Below, one piece after another: positions 40,369 to 49,381 of a stretch of 64,000 nucleotides of DNA. The notes beneath the pieces were generated by a model. The model was given only the letters and a program-made list of their open reading frames with translations. It did not search any database and had not been told where the DNA came from. The translations under genes and the position numbers were made by a program. The stretch's first letter is position 1. The number at the start of each line of letters is the position of its first letter. The stretch is from Phycisphaerae bacterium (lineage in GTDB: Bacteria; Planctomycetota; Phycisphaerae; Phycisphaerales; SM1A02), in the NCBI GenBank assembly GCA_016795065.1, contig JAEUIU010000002.1, forward strand, positions 62,001 to 126,000, given 5' to 3'.

Positions 40369-43287
40369 TCAGCAGTCGTGCCAGCTCGGCCCCGTGCCGA
40401 CCTCAACCTTGAGGGGAACGGTGAGTTCCATCGCCCGTTCCATCGCCTCGGTGACGACCTGGGTCACGGCGGTGATTTCCTCGCTGGGCACCTCAAAGAC
40501 AAGTTCGTCGTGGATCTGAAGGAGCATCTTCGCCCGCGGGTGCTTTTTCGGCAGTTCGCGATGGAGGCGCACCATGGCGACCTTGATGAGATCCGCAGCA
40601 CTCCCTTGCACCACGGTATTGATCGCGATGCGCTCGCCGAAGGCCCGCTCCTGCGGCTGTTGGGAGTGCACCTGTGGTGTGGGCCGACGACGTCCCAGGA
40701 TCGTCTCGACATAGCCTTGGGCACGGGCCCGCTCGACGCAAGCGGTCAGGAACGCCCCGATATGCGAGAAGCGGGCGCGATAGCCGTCGATGATCTGCTG
40801 GGCCCGCTGCCTCGTCGTCCCGCCACCGAGGCGGCGCGCGAGCCCGAACGCAGTGATGCCGTAGACGATGCCGAAATTGACCATCTTCGCGACGGTGCGC
40901 ATCTCGCCGGTGACCTTCGGCGGATCGACGCCAAAGACTTCGGCGGCGACGGCGGTGTGAATGTCCATTCCCTGCCGAAACGCTTCGATCAGGGCGGGAT
41001 CGCGCGAAAGGTGAGCAAGCATGCGCAGTTCGATCTGCGAGTAGTCGGCCGCCAGGAGGAGGTGGCCTTTCTGGGCGACGAAGGCCCGCCGAATCTCGCG
41101 CCCGACATCGGTTCGGATCGGGATGTTCTGGAGGTTCGGATCACTGGAACTCAGCCGTCCGGTGGCCGTCACGGTCTGGTGAAAGCTCGCGTGCACGCGG
41201 CCCGTCGACGGGAGAATCGCGTCCTTGAGGGCGACGAGGTAGGTGCCGACCAGCTTGGTGAGTTGGCGGTACTCGACGATGCGCCCCGGCAACGGGGTCT
41301 CGATGTCAGGATCGTCGGCGAGCTTCTCAAGGACCTCGACGTCGGTTGAGAATCCGGTCTTCGTCTTCTTGATCGGCTTCAGTCCCAGTCCCGGCGGCTC
41401 AGCAGAGGGCTTGTTGAAGAGAACCGCAGCGAGTTGCTTCGGGCTGTCGGGGTTGAAGGGCACGGGCGCGAGGCTGGAGATCTCGCGACGCAATTCCTCG
41501 ATCCGACGAGAGAGCCCATCGCGTTGGCGATCGAGTTCGATCGGGCAAACGGTAATGCCGTTCCATTCCAGCTCGGCGAGTACCTCGACAAGAGGAAGCT
41601 CCACCTCGTCATGCAGCGTGGTGAGCCGCATGGACGCGATCTGCGGAGCGAGCGCCTCGTGTAGGCGCAAGGTCACGTCGGCATCTTCGGCTGCATATGG
41701 GCCGGCGAGCTCGAGTGGGGCTTGGTCGAAGGTCCGCTCGCCCTTCCCTTCGCCGATGACCTGGGAGATCGGCATCGTGCGGTAGCCGAGCATGTTCTCG
41801 GCGAGGGCGTCGAGGCCGTGGCTCGAGCGGGTCGAGTCGACGAGGTAGCTCTCGATCATCGAATCCGCGGCAAGTCCGCGCACCGTGAGACCGGCGCCGC
41901 GGAAGATGTTCAGGTCGAACTTGAGGTTGTGGCCGACTTTGCGGACGCTCGGATCCTCGAGGAACGGCCGCACCTGGTCACACACCGCTTGCGGAGCACA
42001 GTGCCCGGCCGGGTCAGGCGAACGAAGCGGGATGTAGACACCATGTCCGACCTGCCAAGAGAGGGATATGCCGCAGAGTTTCGCGGTGCGGGTGGTGAGT
42101 CCATCCGTCTCGGTGTCGATCGCGACCAGGCCCGTGGCACGGGCCGCGTCGAGGGCCGACTGAATCTCGGCGGCCGAACGCAGCACGCGATAGTCGCCGC
42201 TCGGAAGGTGCACGCCGTCGAGGTTGAGACTGGTGTGGCTTGCCTCACCTCCCCCAGCGCCACCCCACGAGGGCGACGCTCCGAAGAGCGTCCCTGCCCC
42301 GTCGTCCTCGCGAGCCTCGGCCTTGCGGGCCGCCGGGCGGGTCGTTGGTGTCGCGATGCCCGCAGCGCCCTCACCGGCCGACGGGGACGCGACCGCGACC
42401 CCCATCGCCGCCGCAATCGTCCTGAGATCATCGCGATGGCGATTGAAGCCAAGCTCGCGCATCGTGTCGAGGAGCTCGGGGACGTGCAGTTTCTTTCCTT
42501 CGACCGCCGTCGCCTCCAGCCGAAAGTCGACCGGGCAGTCGTCCTTCAGTTCCACCAGCGAACGCGAGAGCGCCAGCGTCTCCCTCGACGCGGCGATCGC
42601 TTCGCCCTTCTTGCCCTTCACTTCATGGACACGCTTGAGCAACTCCTCGAGGGAACCAAACTCGGTGATGAGTTGGGCCGCGGTCTTCGGCCCGATGCCG
42701 GGAACACCCGGCACGTTGTCGACGGAGTCACCCATCAGGGCCAGCATGTCGACGACCTGCGAGGGTTTGATCCCCTTCTTCTCGAACAGCTCTTCAGTGC
42801 CAAGCGATTGTCCGGTGTGCACGTCGTAGAGACGCACCCGCTCGTCGACGAGCTGCCCGAGATCCTTGTCCTTGCTGACGATCCTGATCTCCAGGTCCGG
42901 CTCGCTCACCCGGAGCCGCCGCACGATCGTGGCGATGACGTCATCGGCCTCCATGCCCTCGCAACCGTAGGTCGGCACGCCAAAGAGCGGAAGGAGCGAG
43001 AGGCAGCGTTCTACCTGGGGCGAAAAGTCCTGCGGGGGCGGCGGACGATGGGATTTGTACTCAGGATAGATCTGGGAGCGAAAGGTGCCCCGATCGCCGG
43101 AGACGTCCAGGACAACGGCGAGGTAGTCGGGCTTCTCGTCGCGGAGGATTTTGAGCATCATCGCCACGAACCCAAAGGTCAGGTTCGTTGGCTCGTTGGT
43201 CACCGGACTGGTCAGACCGGAGCGAATCGCGTGATAGGCCCGAAAGAACTGGGCGTAACCATCGATCAGGTACAGCCGTCGGCTCAT
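40369..43287 (-). CDS. polA: DNA polymerase I
   Basis: A 972-residue family A polymerase with all three domains. The 5' nuclease domain opens MSRRLYLIDGYAQFFRAYHAIRS and includes GVPGIGPKTAAQL. The 3'-5' exonuclease seems active: AIDTETDGL, GHNLKFDLNIF and AAEDADVTLRL keep the DEDD residues. The polymerase domain has ADYSQIELRMLAHLS (motif A), TVAKMVNFGIVYGITAFGLA (motif B, Phe at the O-helix site) and LQIHDELVFEVP (motif C). It fills gaps in repair and removes Okazaki primers. ATG 43287 overlaps the GlmU-like stop by 4 bp, so the two are translationally coupled. Confidence 0.98.
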   Translation of the reverse strand: MSRRLYLIDGYAQFFRAYHAIRSGLTSPVTNEPTNLTFGFVAMMLKILRDEKPDYLAVVLDVSGDRGTFRSQIYPEYKSHRPPPPQDFSPQVERCLSLLPLFGVPTYGCEGMEADDVIATIVRRLRVSEPDLEIRIVSKDKDLGQLVDERVRLYDVHTGQSLGTEELFEKKGIKPSQVVDMLALMGDSVDNVPGVPGIGPKTAAQLITEFGSLEELLKRVHEVKGKKGEAIAASRETLALSRSLVELKDDCPVDFRLEATAVEGKKLHVPELLDTMRELGFNRHRDDLRTIAAAMGVAVASPSAGEGAAGIATPTTRPAARKAEAREDDGAGTLFGASPSWGGAGGGEASHTSLNLDGVHLPSGDYRVLRSAAEIQSALDAARATGLVAIDTETDGLTTRTAKLCGISLSWQVGHGVYIPLRSPDPAGHCAPQAVCDQVRPFLEDPSVRKVGHNLKFDLNIFRGAGLTVRGLAADSMIESYLVDSTRSSHGLDALAENMLGYRTMPISQVIGEGKGERTFDQAPLELAGPYAAEDADVTLRLHEALAPQIASMRLTTLHDEVELPLVEVLAELEWNGITVCPIELDRQRDGLSRRIEELRREISSLAPVPFNPDSPKQLAAVLFNKPSAEPPGLGLKPIKKTKTGFSTDVEVLEKLADDPDIETPLPGRIVEYRQLTKLVGTYLVALKDAILPSTGRVHASFHQTVTATGRLSSSDPNLQNIPIRTDVGREIRRAFVAQKGHLLLAADYSQIELRMLAHLSRDPALIEAFRQGMDIHTAVAAEVFGVDPPKVTGEMRTVAKMVNFGIVYGITAFGLARRLGGGTTRQRAQQIIDGYRARFSHIGAFLTACVERARAQGYVETILGRRRPTPQVHSQQPQERAFGERIAINTVVQGSAADLIKVAMVRLHRELPKKHPRAKMLLQIHDELVFEVPSEEITAVTQVVTEAMERAMELTVPLKVEVGTGPSWHDC

Positions 43288-44543
43288 GAGGCCGCTCCGT
43301 CATCGTCCCCGCTGGTCCGGTGGACAGCCTCGATCTCGGCGAGATAGGCCGGACCTGGCTCCAGCGACCGCCGCTTCATCACCGCCCGCATGACCTCGAT
43401 GAACTTGCCCAACGCAAATCGACGCTCGCCGCCGTCGGTGATCCAAGCGAATCGGCGCACGGTCGAGGGCGGCGGCGTGCTGCCGGCGATCATCGCACCG
43501 GTACCAATCACGGTGCCAGTCATGAGGCGCGTACCGATGGCGCACTTCACGTGATCCCCAATGACCGAGCCGAGGAAGATGCGGCCACTCCGCTGTCTTG
43601 GGCCCTCGGGCTCAAGGCGAATGGGCACCTCGCCATAGGTGTTCAACAGATTCGAGTTGTCGGTGCCTGCTCCAAGGTTCACCCATTCGCCCAGGATGCT
43701 GTCACCGAGGTGACCATCGTGCGTCTTGTTGGAGTACCCGATGATGGATGTTCCGCCGATCTCACCACCGAGCCGGCATTGCGGACCGCAGGCCGTGTTT
43801 GGCTTGATGAGGGAGCGATCCGAGACCGTCGTCCCTGCCCCGATCGAGCAGGGACCGCAAAGGACGGCAAAGGGCCGAATCACCGCTTTCGGTCCGACGT
43901 GAATGGGGCCCGCCGTGGTGTCAAAGACGACATACGGGGCGATGGTCGCCGATCGGTGGATGAGGACGAGGTGCTCACCCATACGCGCGGGATCTCTCGC
44001 AGGCAAGACGCGGTAACCGAGCGAATCGGCATTCCCGCCAATCCTCTCGACATCCGCCGTGATGAGCGGACCGAGGCGGTCGAGAAGTTCCCAGGGTGTG
44101 GCGAGCAGCGGGGCTTCCGATACCGCCACTGGAACGCCGTCAGGCAATCGACCCGTATCCATCAGGAGGATTGCCGTGGTTCGCCGAAGCCACGCTGCGA
44201 TCAACGTGCCGTCCGCGCGGACGACGGCTCCCTCGTCGCCATCTCCCGGGACCGCGGTCAGAGCAGCAAGCGAGAGGAGCCGCCCATTGACAAAGAGAAA
44301 CCCGTCCCCATCCGGGAGCCGATTGGTCGGTAGGCGGCTCGCCTCTGCCACCAACGCCGCGAGCCGAGGCGGCACCCGAAAACCGACCACCTCGCCCCGG
44401 GCTTCCTCTTGCAGGCGCTCGACGGTGGTGACCGCGCCCGTGCGAAGGGCGTAGCTCGGCCGAAGATCACACAATGGACCAAACGACCCAAGGCCATCGT
44501 CGACCACAATCATCGGACGCCGTTCGGCGGTGCCTGCGCTCAT
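43284..44543 (-). CDS. GlmU-like putative sugar nucleotidyltransferase (alt-GlmU family)
   Basis: A 419-residue protein. FGPLCDLRPSYALRTGAVTTVERL is the N-terminal signature of the alternative GlmU family (TIGR03991-type) of Bacteroidetes and Planctomycetota. A long left-handed beta-helix follows (HVGPKAVIRPFAVLCGP, IGAGTTVSDRSLIKP, LGDSILGEWVNLGAGTDNSNLLNTYG, GSVIGDHVKCAIGTRLMTGTVIGTGAMI). The expected reaction is UDP-GlcNAc formation and/or glucosamine-1-phosphate acetylation for peptidoglycan. ATG 44543 is preceded by TAGAGT eight bases upstream. It is coupled to polA. Confidence 0.85.
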   Translation of the reverse strand: MSAGTAERRPMIVVDDGLGSFGPLCDLRPSYALRTGAVTTVERLQEEARGEVVGFRVPPRLAALVAEASRLPTNRLPDGDGFLFVNGRLLSLAALTAVPGDGDEGAVVRADGTLIAAWLRRTTAILLMDTGRLPDGVPVAVSEAPLLATPWELLDRLGPLITADVERIGGNADSLGYRVLPARDPARMGEHLVLIHRSATIAPYVVFDTTAGPIHVGPKAVIRPFAVLCGPCSIGAGTTVSDRSLIKPNTACGPQCRLGGEIGGTSIIGYSNKTHDGHLGDSILGEWVNLGAGTDNSNLLNTYGEVPIRLEPEGPRQRSGRIFLGSVIGDHVKCAIGTRLMTGTVIGTGAMIAGSTPPPSTVRRFAWITDGGERRFALGKFIEVMRAVMKRRSLEPGPAYLAEIEAVHRTSGDDDGAAS

Positions 44544-44551
44544 AGCGTCCC

Positions 44552-44557
44552 ACTCTA
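44552..44557 (-). promoter_or_regulatory. Candidate -10 (TAGAGT), leaderless start
   Basis: TAGAGT on the minus strand is eight bases before ATG 44543. Confidence 0.4.
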
Positions 44558-44657
44558 CCACTCGGTTCGCGCGGGTTGGTCTCGACACGTCGCGGAGCCT
44601 CGTTCTCGGCTCGCGATATCGTGCCCACATTGCGACGGCCCCCAGCCCCGGACTCCC

Positions 44658-46175
44658 ATGGCGAGCAGCTTCCCACCTTTCCCCTCCTTTTCGCAGCAAC
44701 CCAACCCAGGACAGCGGCTCCAGCAGCTTTCGCAACAAGCGACTGCGTTGCAGCAGGCCGGTCGCTGGGCCGAAGCGATTCCTCTGCTCGAGGAGCTGGC
44801 CCGCGCCCAACCGAGGAACGTCTCTGTACTTCGGGCCTTGGCTACCTGCCTTACGGCGATCGAACGGTTGCCAGCCGCCCGCGAGCGGATCGCCCAAGCC
44901 CTGGCGATTGAGCCTCGCAACGCACCACTCCACTCGATCCTCGCCTACACATGGAAGCGAGAGGCCGCCTGGGACAACGCGATCTCCGCCATCGACCGAG
45001 CAATCGCCCTTGACCCCGCCAATCACGGATTCGTGGCGACAAAGGCCGAGATCCTTCACTTCGCAGGGCGACTCCAGGACGCCATCACCACCATCGAGAA
45101 GGTCCTCAACAAGGCCGCCACCGTTCCGGCCATTGCAAGCACCTTCGCCATCATTGCCCTCCGCGCCAAGCGGCAGGCGGATGCGATCCCACCCCTCAAG
45201 GCAGTCCTCGCCCGGACGGACCTGACACCGTCAGCGCGAATCAAGTACTCCTTCGACCTTGCGACCCTCTACGACAGCATGGGCGACGCGGCCTCCGCGT
45301 GGCCGCTGTTCGAGCAAGGCAACCGACTGAAGAACGAGCGTTGGGATCCGGCGGTCCATAGCCAGACAGTGGACACCATCCTCCGCTCCTGGACGCGGTC
45401 CAGCATCGCCGCGTTGCCCCGATCGAAGGCCGACGGTTCTCCCTTCGTCTTCATTGTCGGAATGCCGCGATCGGGCACGTCGCTCATCGAGCAGATCATC
45501 TCCACCACTCAGAACTCCTATGCCGCCGGGGAACGCAATGACCTGCTTCGAGTGGCTCGCTTGACCTCCAACTCCATTGCCCAAGGCATTCCCATCGCCA
45601 CATCGCCTGCCCCGCTTGCGACCGCCGGCGCGGTCGAGCGGTTCGCCGAGGTCTACGCCAAGCCGGTTCGAGCCCTGGCCCCATCGGCTCGGATCATCAC
45701 CGACAAGATGCCTCCGAATTTCCTGAACCTGGGGCTGATTCAGGCCCTCCTGCCGGGAGCAAAGGTGATTCACTGCCGACGGAAGGCGATGGACTCTTGC
45801 CTCTCTTGCTACTTCCAGGTCTTTGGCGGTGCGCTCTCCTTCGCCTACAACCTCGAACACTGCGGGCGGTTCTACGTCGACTACGAACGGGTCATGACCC
45901 ACTGGCATGAGACGCTTGACCTCCCGATTCTCGATGTGCCATACGAAGGCGTCGTCGACGATCAAGAGGGCTGGACGCGCAAAGTCCTTGCGTTCCTTGG
46001 ACTCGAGTTCACGCCCGACGCCCTTCGTTTCCATGAGAGCAGCCGGACCACGCTGACCGCCAGCAACCAGCAGGTGCGCGAGCCGATCTACCGCCGCTCG
46101 GTCGACCGCTGGCGAGCGTACAGCGACCATCTCGAACCGCTTCGCAAGGCGCTCGGCCCATTCGCCGAATCATGA
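44658..46175 (+). CDS. TPR-repeat sulfotransferase
   Basis: A 505-residue protein. Residues 20-230 are TPR repeats (ALQQAGRWAEAIPLLEELARAQP, IAQALAIEPRNAPLHSILAYTW, AIDRAIALDPANHGFVATKAEILHFAGRLQDAI). A sulfotransferase domain follows with the PAPS-binding motif FIVGMPRSGTSLIEQI (265-280), KMPPNFLNLGLIQALLPGAKVIHCRRKAMDSCLSCYF and VPYEGVVDDQEGWTRKVLAFLGL. It would transfer sulfate from PAPS to an unknown acceptor, perhaps a polysaccharide or protein tyrosine. No other sulfation gene is near. Its last 6 bp overlap mreD. Confidence 0.92.
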   Translation: MASSFPPFPSFSQQPNPGQRLQQLSQQATALQQAGRWAEAIPLLEELARAQPRNVSVLRALATCLTAIERLPAARERIAQALAIEPRNAPLHSILAYTWKREAAWDNAISAIDRAIALDPANHGFVATKAEILHFAGRLQDAITTIEKVLNKAATVPAIASTFAIIALRAKRQADAIPPLKAVLARTDLTPSARIKYSFDLATLYDSMGDAASAWPLFEQGNRLKNERWDPAVHSQTVDTILRSWTRSSIAALPRSKADGSPFVFIVGMPRSGTSLIEQIISTTQNSYAAGERNDLLRVARLTSNSIAQGIPIATSPAPLATAGAVERFAEVYAKPVRALAPSARIITDKMPPNFLNLGLIQALLPGAKVIHCRRKAMDSCLSCYFQVFGGALSFAYNLEHCGRFYVDYERVMTHWHETLDLPILDVPYEGVVDDQEGWTRKVLAFLGLEFTPDALRFHESSRTTLTASNQQVREPIYRRSVDRWRAYSDHLEPLRKALGPFAES

Positions 46176-46745
46176 CCGGCGCTGGGACCAGGGGGCCGAG
46201 CCTGCAAACCCAAGGACCGGAGCGCAGCGCTGAAGCGGCACCGCGATGATGATCGCGATGGCGCCCGACCAGAGCGCACGGAGCGACTCAACCCCCATCC
46301 AACCGAGGGCTCTGCCCCCTTCCATCATCCACGGCGGCGTTGTCCCCGCATACCACCCGCGGATCGAGAAGATCAGCGTCGTGACAAGCATCACGGCCAG
46401 CGAGAAGATCGCCACGAGGAACCCGAAAGCGAAGGGATTGCGACGGATGACCATCGAGCGGAGAGGCAAGAGAATCGCGGTGCCAAGCAGGTAGCCCAAG
46501 GCCGTCGGCCCAATGAGCACATACGGGCGAACGCCGTCGAAGAGCTCGGTCGTGTTGAGATCGACCGCGATGCCCGCGACGACCGCTGCGGCGAAGGCCG
46601 TCTGGCGATGGGCGTAGAGGGCGACGAGCACCATGAAGGCCGGCGTCACGCGGGGGACGATCTCGCCGATCGCGGCCACCGGCGTGAAGCTCGTGTCCAA
46701 GACCACCGCGATCAGGAGGAGCGGAAGGAAGGCCCACCACTTCAT
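46170..46745 (-). CDS. mreD: Rod-shape protein MreD
   Basis: A 191-residue membrane protein with about five hydrophobic helices (FLPLLLIAVVLDTSF, VTPAFMVLVALYAHRQ, VLIGPTALGYLLGTAILLPL, FGFLVAIFSLAVMLVTTLIF). DLNTTELFDGVRPY fits the MreD pattern. It overlaps mreC by 4 bp, third in the mreBCD order, and its identity rests mostly on that context. Expected to anchor the elongasome with MreC. Confidence 0.85.
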   Translation of the reverse strand: MKWWAFLPLLLIAVVLDTSFTPVAAIGEIVPRVTPAFMVLVALYAHRQTAFAAAVVAGIAVDLNTTELFDGVRPYVLIGPTALGYLLGTAILLPLRSMVIRRNPFAFGFLVAIFSLAVMLVTTLIFSIRGWYAGTTPPWMMEGGRALGWMGVESLRALWSGAIAIIIAVPLQRCAPVLGFAGSAPWSQRRS

Positions 46746-47680
46746 GGCTGCGCCTCCCGGGCCGCGTCGATCGATCGTTCCACCGTCGCGGGGTCGGCAT
46801 CGTCGGCAAGGACGACCCGTTCCACCCGCAGCGGGTCGACGAAACTACGCACCGTGATGCGACGCATGAGGGGCGCGTCATCGCGCACCGAGACCGATTC
46901 GACCACCCCGACGCGAAGCCCTAAGGCCGATCGCGGCCAGCGGTCCTCCGCCACGCAGGCGACCCAGCCGACGGCGATCGCCCCCGGCTGGGAAAGGTCG
47001 ACGGTCCAGACGTCGTCCTTCACCGTGAGGACGCCGCGCGGGGCAGCATCGTTAGTCGCCTGGGCGAATGGCGAGCCCGGCGGCGAGAAACGTACGGCAA
47101 ATCCGCTGAGACCGGTCGAGGGGATCACTGATGCTGAGAAGCGTTGGACCGTCTCGGCAACACGCCCCACGAAGATCTCGCCTTCGATCGATGCCACCAT
47201 GCCTGGCAGCACTCCGTGCATCGCGCCAATGTTGAGTTGAAGAGCCCCTGCCGAACGGGCCGAAGGCCGCGTGACGCCGATCACCGTACCGGCCCGAAGT
47301 CTGGTCAGGTCGCCTGCAGCCGGCCAACGTTTGGCCCGTTCGAGCATGGCAATGCGCTCCTGGAGCCCATCGCGTTCGATCTCGAGCTGGCGATAGCGCT
47401 TGATCGCCTCCTCGTTGCGAAGTTCGAGCTCCCGGAGCTTCTCAGGTGCTCCAGCGAAGATGTCGGGCGGTGGCCGCAGCCAATGGCGAACCGACGTGAG
47501 GGCATGCTTGGACGGCGTAAGGATGACGTTGGCGAACCCGGCGACGTCGGCGGTCCAACCGGCGAGCCAACGCGTGGGAAGGAGCGACAGCCCGATGAGC
47601 GTGGCCAGTGTGAGAAGCCACGCCCTCAGTCGGGTCGGAGCCCGGGTGCGGAAGAGCGGTCGATGATCACCCCGAGCCAT
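46742..47680 (-). CDS. mreC: Rod-shape protein MreC
   Basis: A 312-residue protein. A basic N-terminus and TM helix (LLTLATLIGLSLLPTRWL) lead to a coiled coil (KLRELELRNEEAIKRYRQLEIERDGLQERIAML) and a beta-rich domain with LNIGAMHGVLPGMVASIEGEIFVGRVAE, a MreC hallmark. It links MreB to periplasmic peptidoglycan synthesis. It follows mreB by 52 bp and overlaps mreD by 4 bp. Confidence 0.92.
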   Translation of the reverse strand: MARGDHRPLFRTRAPTRLRAWLLTLATLIGLSLLPTRWLAGWTADVAGFANVILTPSKHALTSVRHWLRPPPDIFAGAPEKLRELELRNEEAIKRYRQLEIERDGLQERIAMLERAKRWPAAGDLTRLRAGTVIGVTRPSARSAGALQLNIGAMHGVLPGMVASIEGEIFVGRVAETVQRFSASVIPSTGLSGFAVRFSPPGSPFAQATNDAAPRGVLTVKDDVWTVDLSQPGAIAVGWVACVAEDRWPRSALGLRVGVVESVSVRDDAPLMRRITVRSFVDPLRVERVVLADDADPATVERSIDAAREAQP

Positions 47681-47732
47681 CGCGCCTCCGGTGACGAGCG
47701 GCGATCAATCGCCCTCGTTGCGCCCTCGCCAT

Positions 47733-48788
47733 TCAGCCCTCGCCATCCTCGCCGTCGAGCACTTGCTTCCAGCTTTCGAGGTTCTCCAGGAACATGCTTG
47801 TTCCGCGGGCAACACAGGTGAGTGGCTCGTCGGCGATCCTGGTTTCGAGTCCGGTGGCGTTGGAGATGACGCGATCGATGCCGCGCAAGAGCGCGCCGCC
47901 GCCGGCGAGCAGGATGCCGTTGTCGACCAGATCCGCCGCCAGTTCCGGTTCCGCATTCTCAAGCGTGCGGAGGACGGCCTCGGTAATCGCCGAAATCGGT
48001 TCCTGAAGGGCCTCGCGAATCTCGTCGCTCGTCACCACCGTCTTGCGCGGCAGGCCCGAAACCATATCTCGACCGCGCACGTCCATGGTCAGCGTCTCCC
48101 CAATTGGGGCGGCGCTGCCAATCTCGACCTTGATCCGTTCGGCAGTCTGTTCGCCGATGGTCAGGCTGTAGGACTTCTTCATGTAGTCGATGATGGCCTC
48201 GTCGAAATCATCGCCCGCCACGCGCACCGACTCGCATGCGGCGATGTCAGCCAGCGAGATGATGGCGACGTCCGCGGTGCCGCCGCCAATGTCAACGATC
48301 ATGCTTGCCGTCGCCTCAGCGACAGGAAGCCCAGCTCCGAGGGCCGCGGCAAAAGGCTCCTCAAGCGTAAAGACGGTGCGGGCACCGGCCCGTTGGGCGC
48401 TTTGCTTGACGGCCTGGCGCTCGACTGCGGTGATGCCCGCAGGAACGGCAATGACCACGCGTGGACCGACGATGCGGCTCTTGCCGTTCACCTTGTTGAT
48501 GAAGTAGGCAAGCATCGCCTCGGTGATCTGGAAGTCGGCGATGACACCGTCCTTCATTGGACGGATGGCCGAGATCGAGCCGGGCGTCTTGCCGAGCATC
48601 TCCTTCGCCGCCCAGCCGACCGCCGTCCCGTTGTTGAGGACATGGGTCGTACCTTTGCGGACAGCAACGACCGACGGCTCATTGAGGACAATGCCCTCTC
48701 CCCGCACGCACACAAGCGTGTTGCAGGTACCGAGGTCGATTCCCATGTCGACGCTGAACCAACCGAGCAGCCTGTCGAGAGCGAACAC
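47733..48788 (-). CDS. mreB: Cell-shape protein MreB
   Basis: A 351-residue actin-like ATPase. MGIDLGTCNTLVCVRGEGIVLNEPSVVAV (phosphate 1), MIVDIGGGTADVAIISL (phosphate 2) and GILLAGGGALLRGID (adenosine) are diagnostic, with EEPFAAALGAGLPV. It forms membrane filaments directing lateral wall synthesis. GTG start at 48788 with ATGGAG upstream. A stem-loop (CCGAGCGA/TCGCTCGG, 48852-48870) is in its leader. mreBCD presence fits a Phycisphaerae-like planctomycete with peptidoglycan. Confidence 0.97.
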   Translation of the reverse strand: MFALDRLLGWFSVDMGIDLGTCNTLVCVRGEGIVLNEPSVVAVRKGTTHVLNNGTAVGWAAKEMLGKTPGSISAIRPMKDGVIADFQITEAMLAYFINKVNGKSRIVGPRVVIAVPAGITAVERQAVKQSAQRAGARTVFTLEEPFAAALGAGLPVAEATASMIVDIGGGTADVAIISLADIAACESVRVAGDDFDEAIIDYMKKSYSLTIGEQTAERIKVEIGSAAPIGETLTMDVRGRDMVSGLPRKTVVTSDEIREALQEPISAITEAVLRTLENAEPELAADLVDNGILLAGGGALLRGIDRVISNATGLETRIADEPLTCVARGTSMFLENLESWKQVLDGEDGEG

Positions 48789-48957
48789 CGAGTCGACTCC
48801 ATCCCGCGTCCGGGTGTTGCAGGGAATGGCCCATTCTCACCCTTGTGAGGGCCGAGCGAGAATCGCTCGGAGGGGCCGCCGTCGAATTCTGAGCCCACCC
48901 TGCTTCCGTGCAGGAGGCACCGCCATCATCTGGCGAAGGTCCACGATAAGCGAGAAA

Positions 48958-48975
48958 GGCCCGCGTGTGCGGGCC
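48958..48975 (-). terminator. Intrinsic terminator-like hairpin
   Basis: GGCCCGC-GTGT-GCGGGCC, a 7-bp stem. Read on the minus strand it is followed by TTTCTCG, so it can end transcription of the coiled-coil and small membrane protein genes before mreB. Confidence 0.6.
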
Positions 48976-49129
48976 TCCTCGGAAAAATGGTCTTGAGTTG
49001 CGAGCGGGCTGCCACGCCCGACCGCCCATCGACGGAACCCGGACGGCGTCAGGCACGCAGTTGCCCGACGCCCGACGATTTCCGTTGGCGGCCCACTAGT
49101 TGGCCCATTGGAGGGACGCCGGGTCGCTC

Positions 49130-49312
49130 TCAGCCGTTGATGACGGTGAAGGGGCCAGCGTCCGGCGAGCGGGAGCTCTTGGCGTGATCCGAATTGCCGA
49201 GGACAAGGGCGATGACACCCAGGGCCAACACCACGGCGGCCGCCGCGAGCAGGCCGGTATACACGTCCATGTCGCCGCCGGCGCGTCGGCTGGAACTGTT
49301 CATTTGGCTCAT
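49130..49312 (-). CDS. Small single-pass membrane protein
   Basis: A 60-residue protein (start could also be Met4 or Met15). DMDVYTGLLAAAAVVLALGVIALVLGNSDH gives one transmembrane helix, then a polar tail. It lies 69 bp downstream of the coiled-coil gene on the same strand and before a terminator, so it is probably the second gene of that unit. Family unknown. Confidence 0.65.
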   Translation of the reverse strand: MSQMNSSSRRAGGDMDVYTGLLAAAAVVLALGVIALVLGNSDHAKSSRSPDAGPFTVING

Positions 49313-49381
49313 GGAAAGGTCCAGACGTTCGAGGTGTGAAGTCGGTCGAGGCCGATGCCGAAGCGAGAAGGGTCCAGCGGC

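Noticed and set aside
41722..43347. A 541-codon plus-strand open frame opposite polA
   Set aside because: It is an antisense shadow of polA, created by strong third-position G/C bias; polA is unambiguous.
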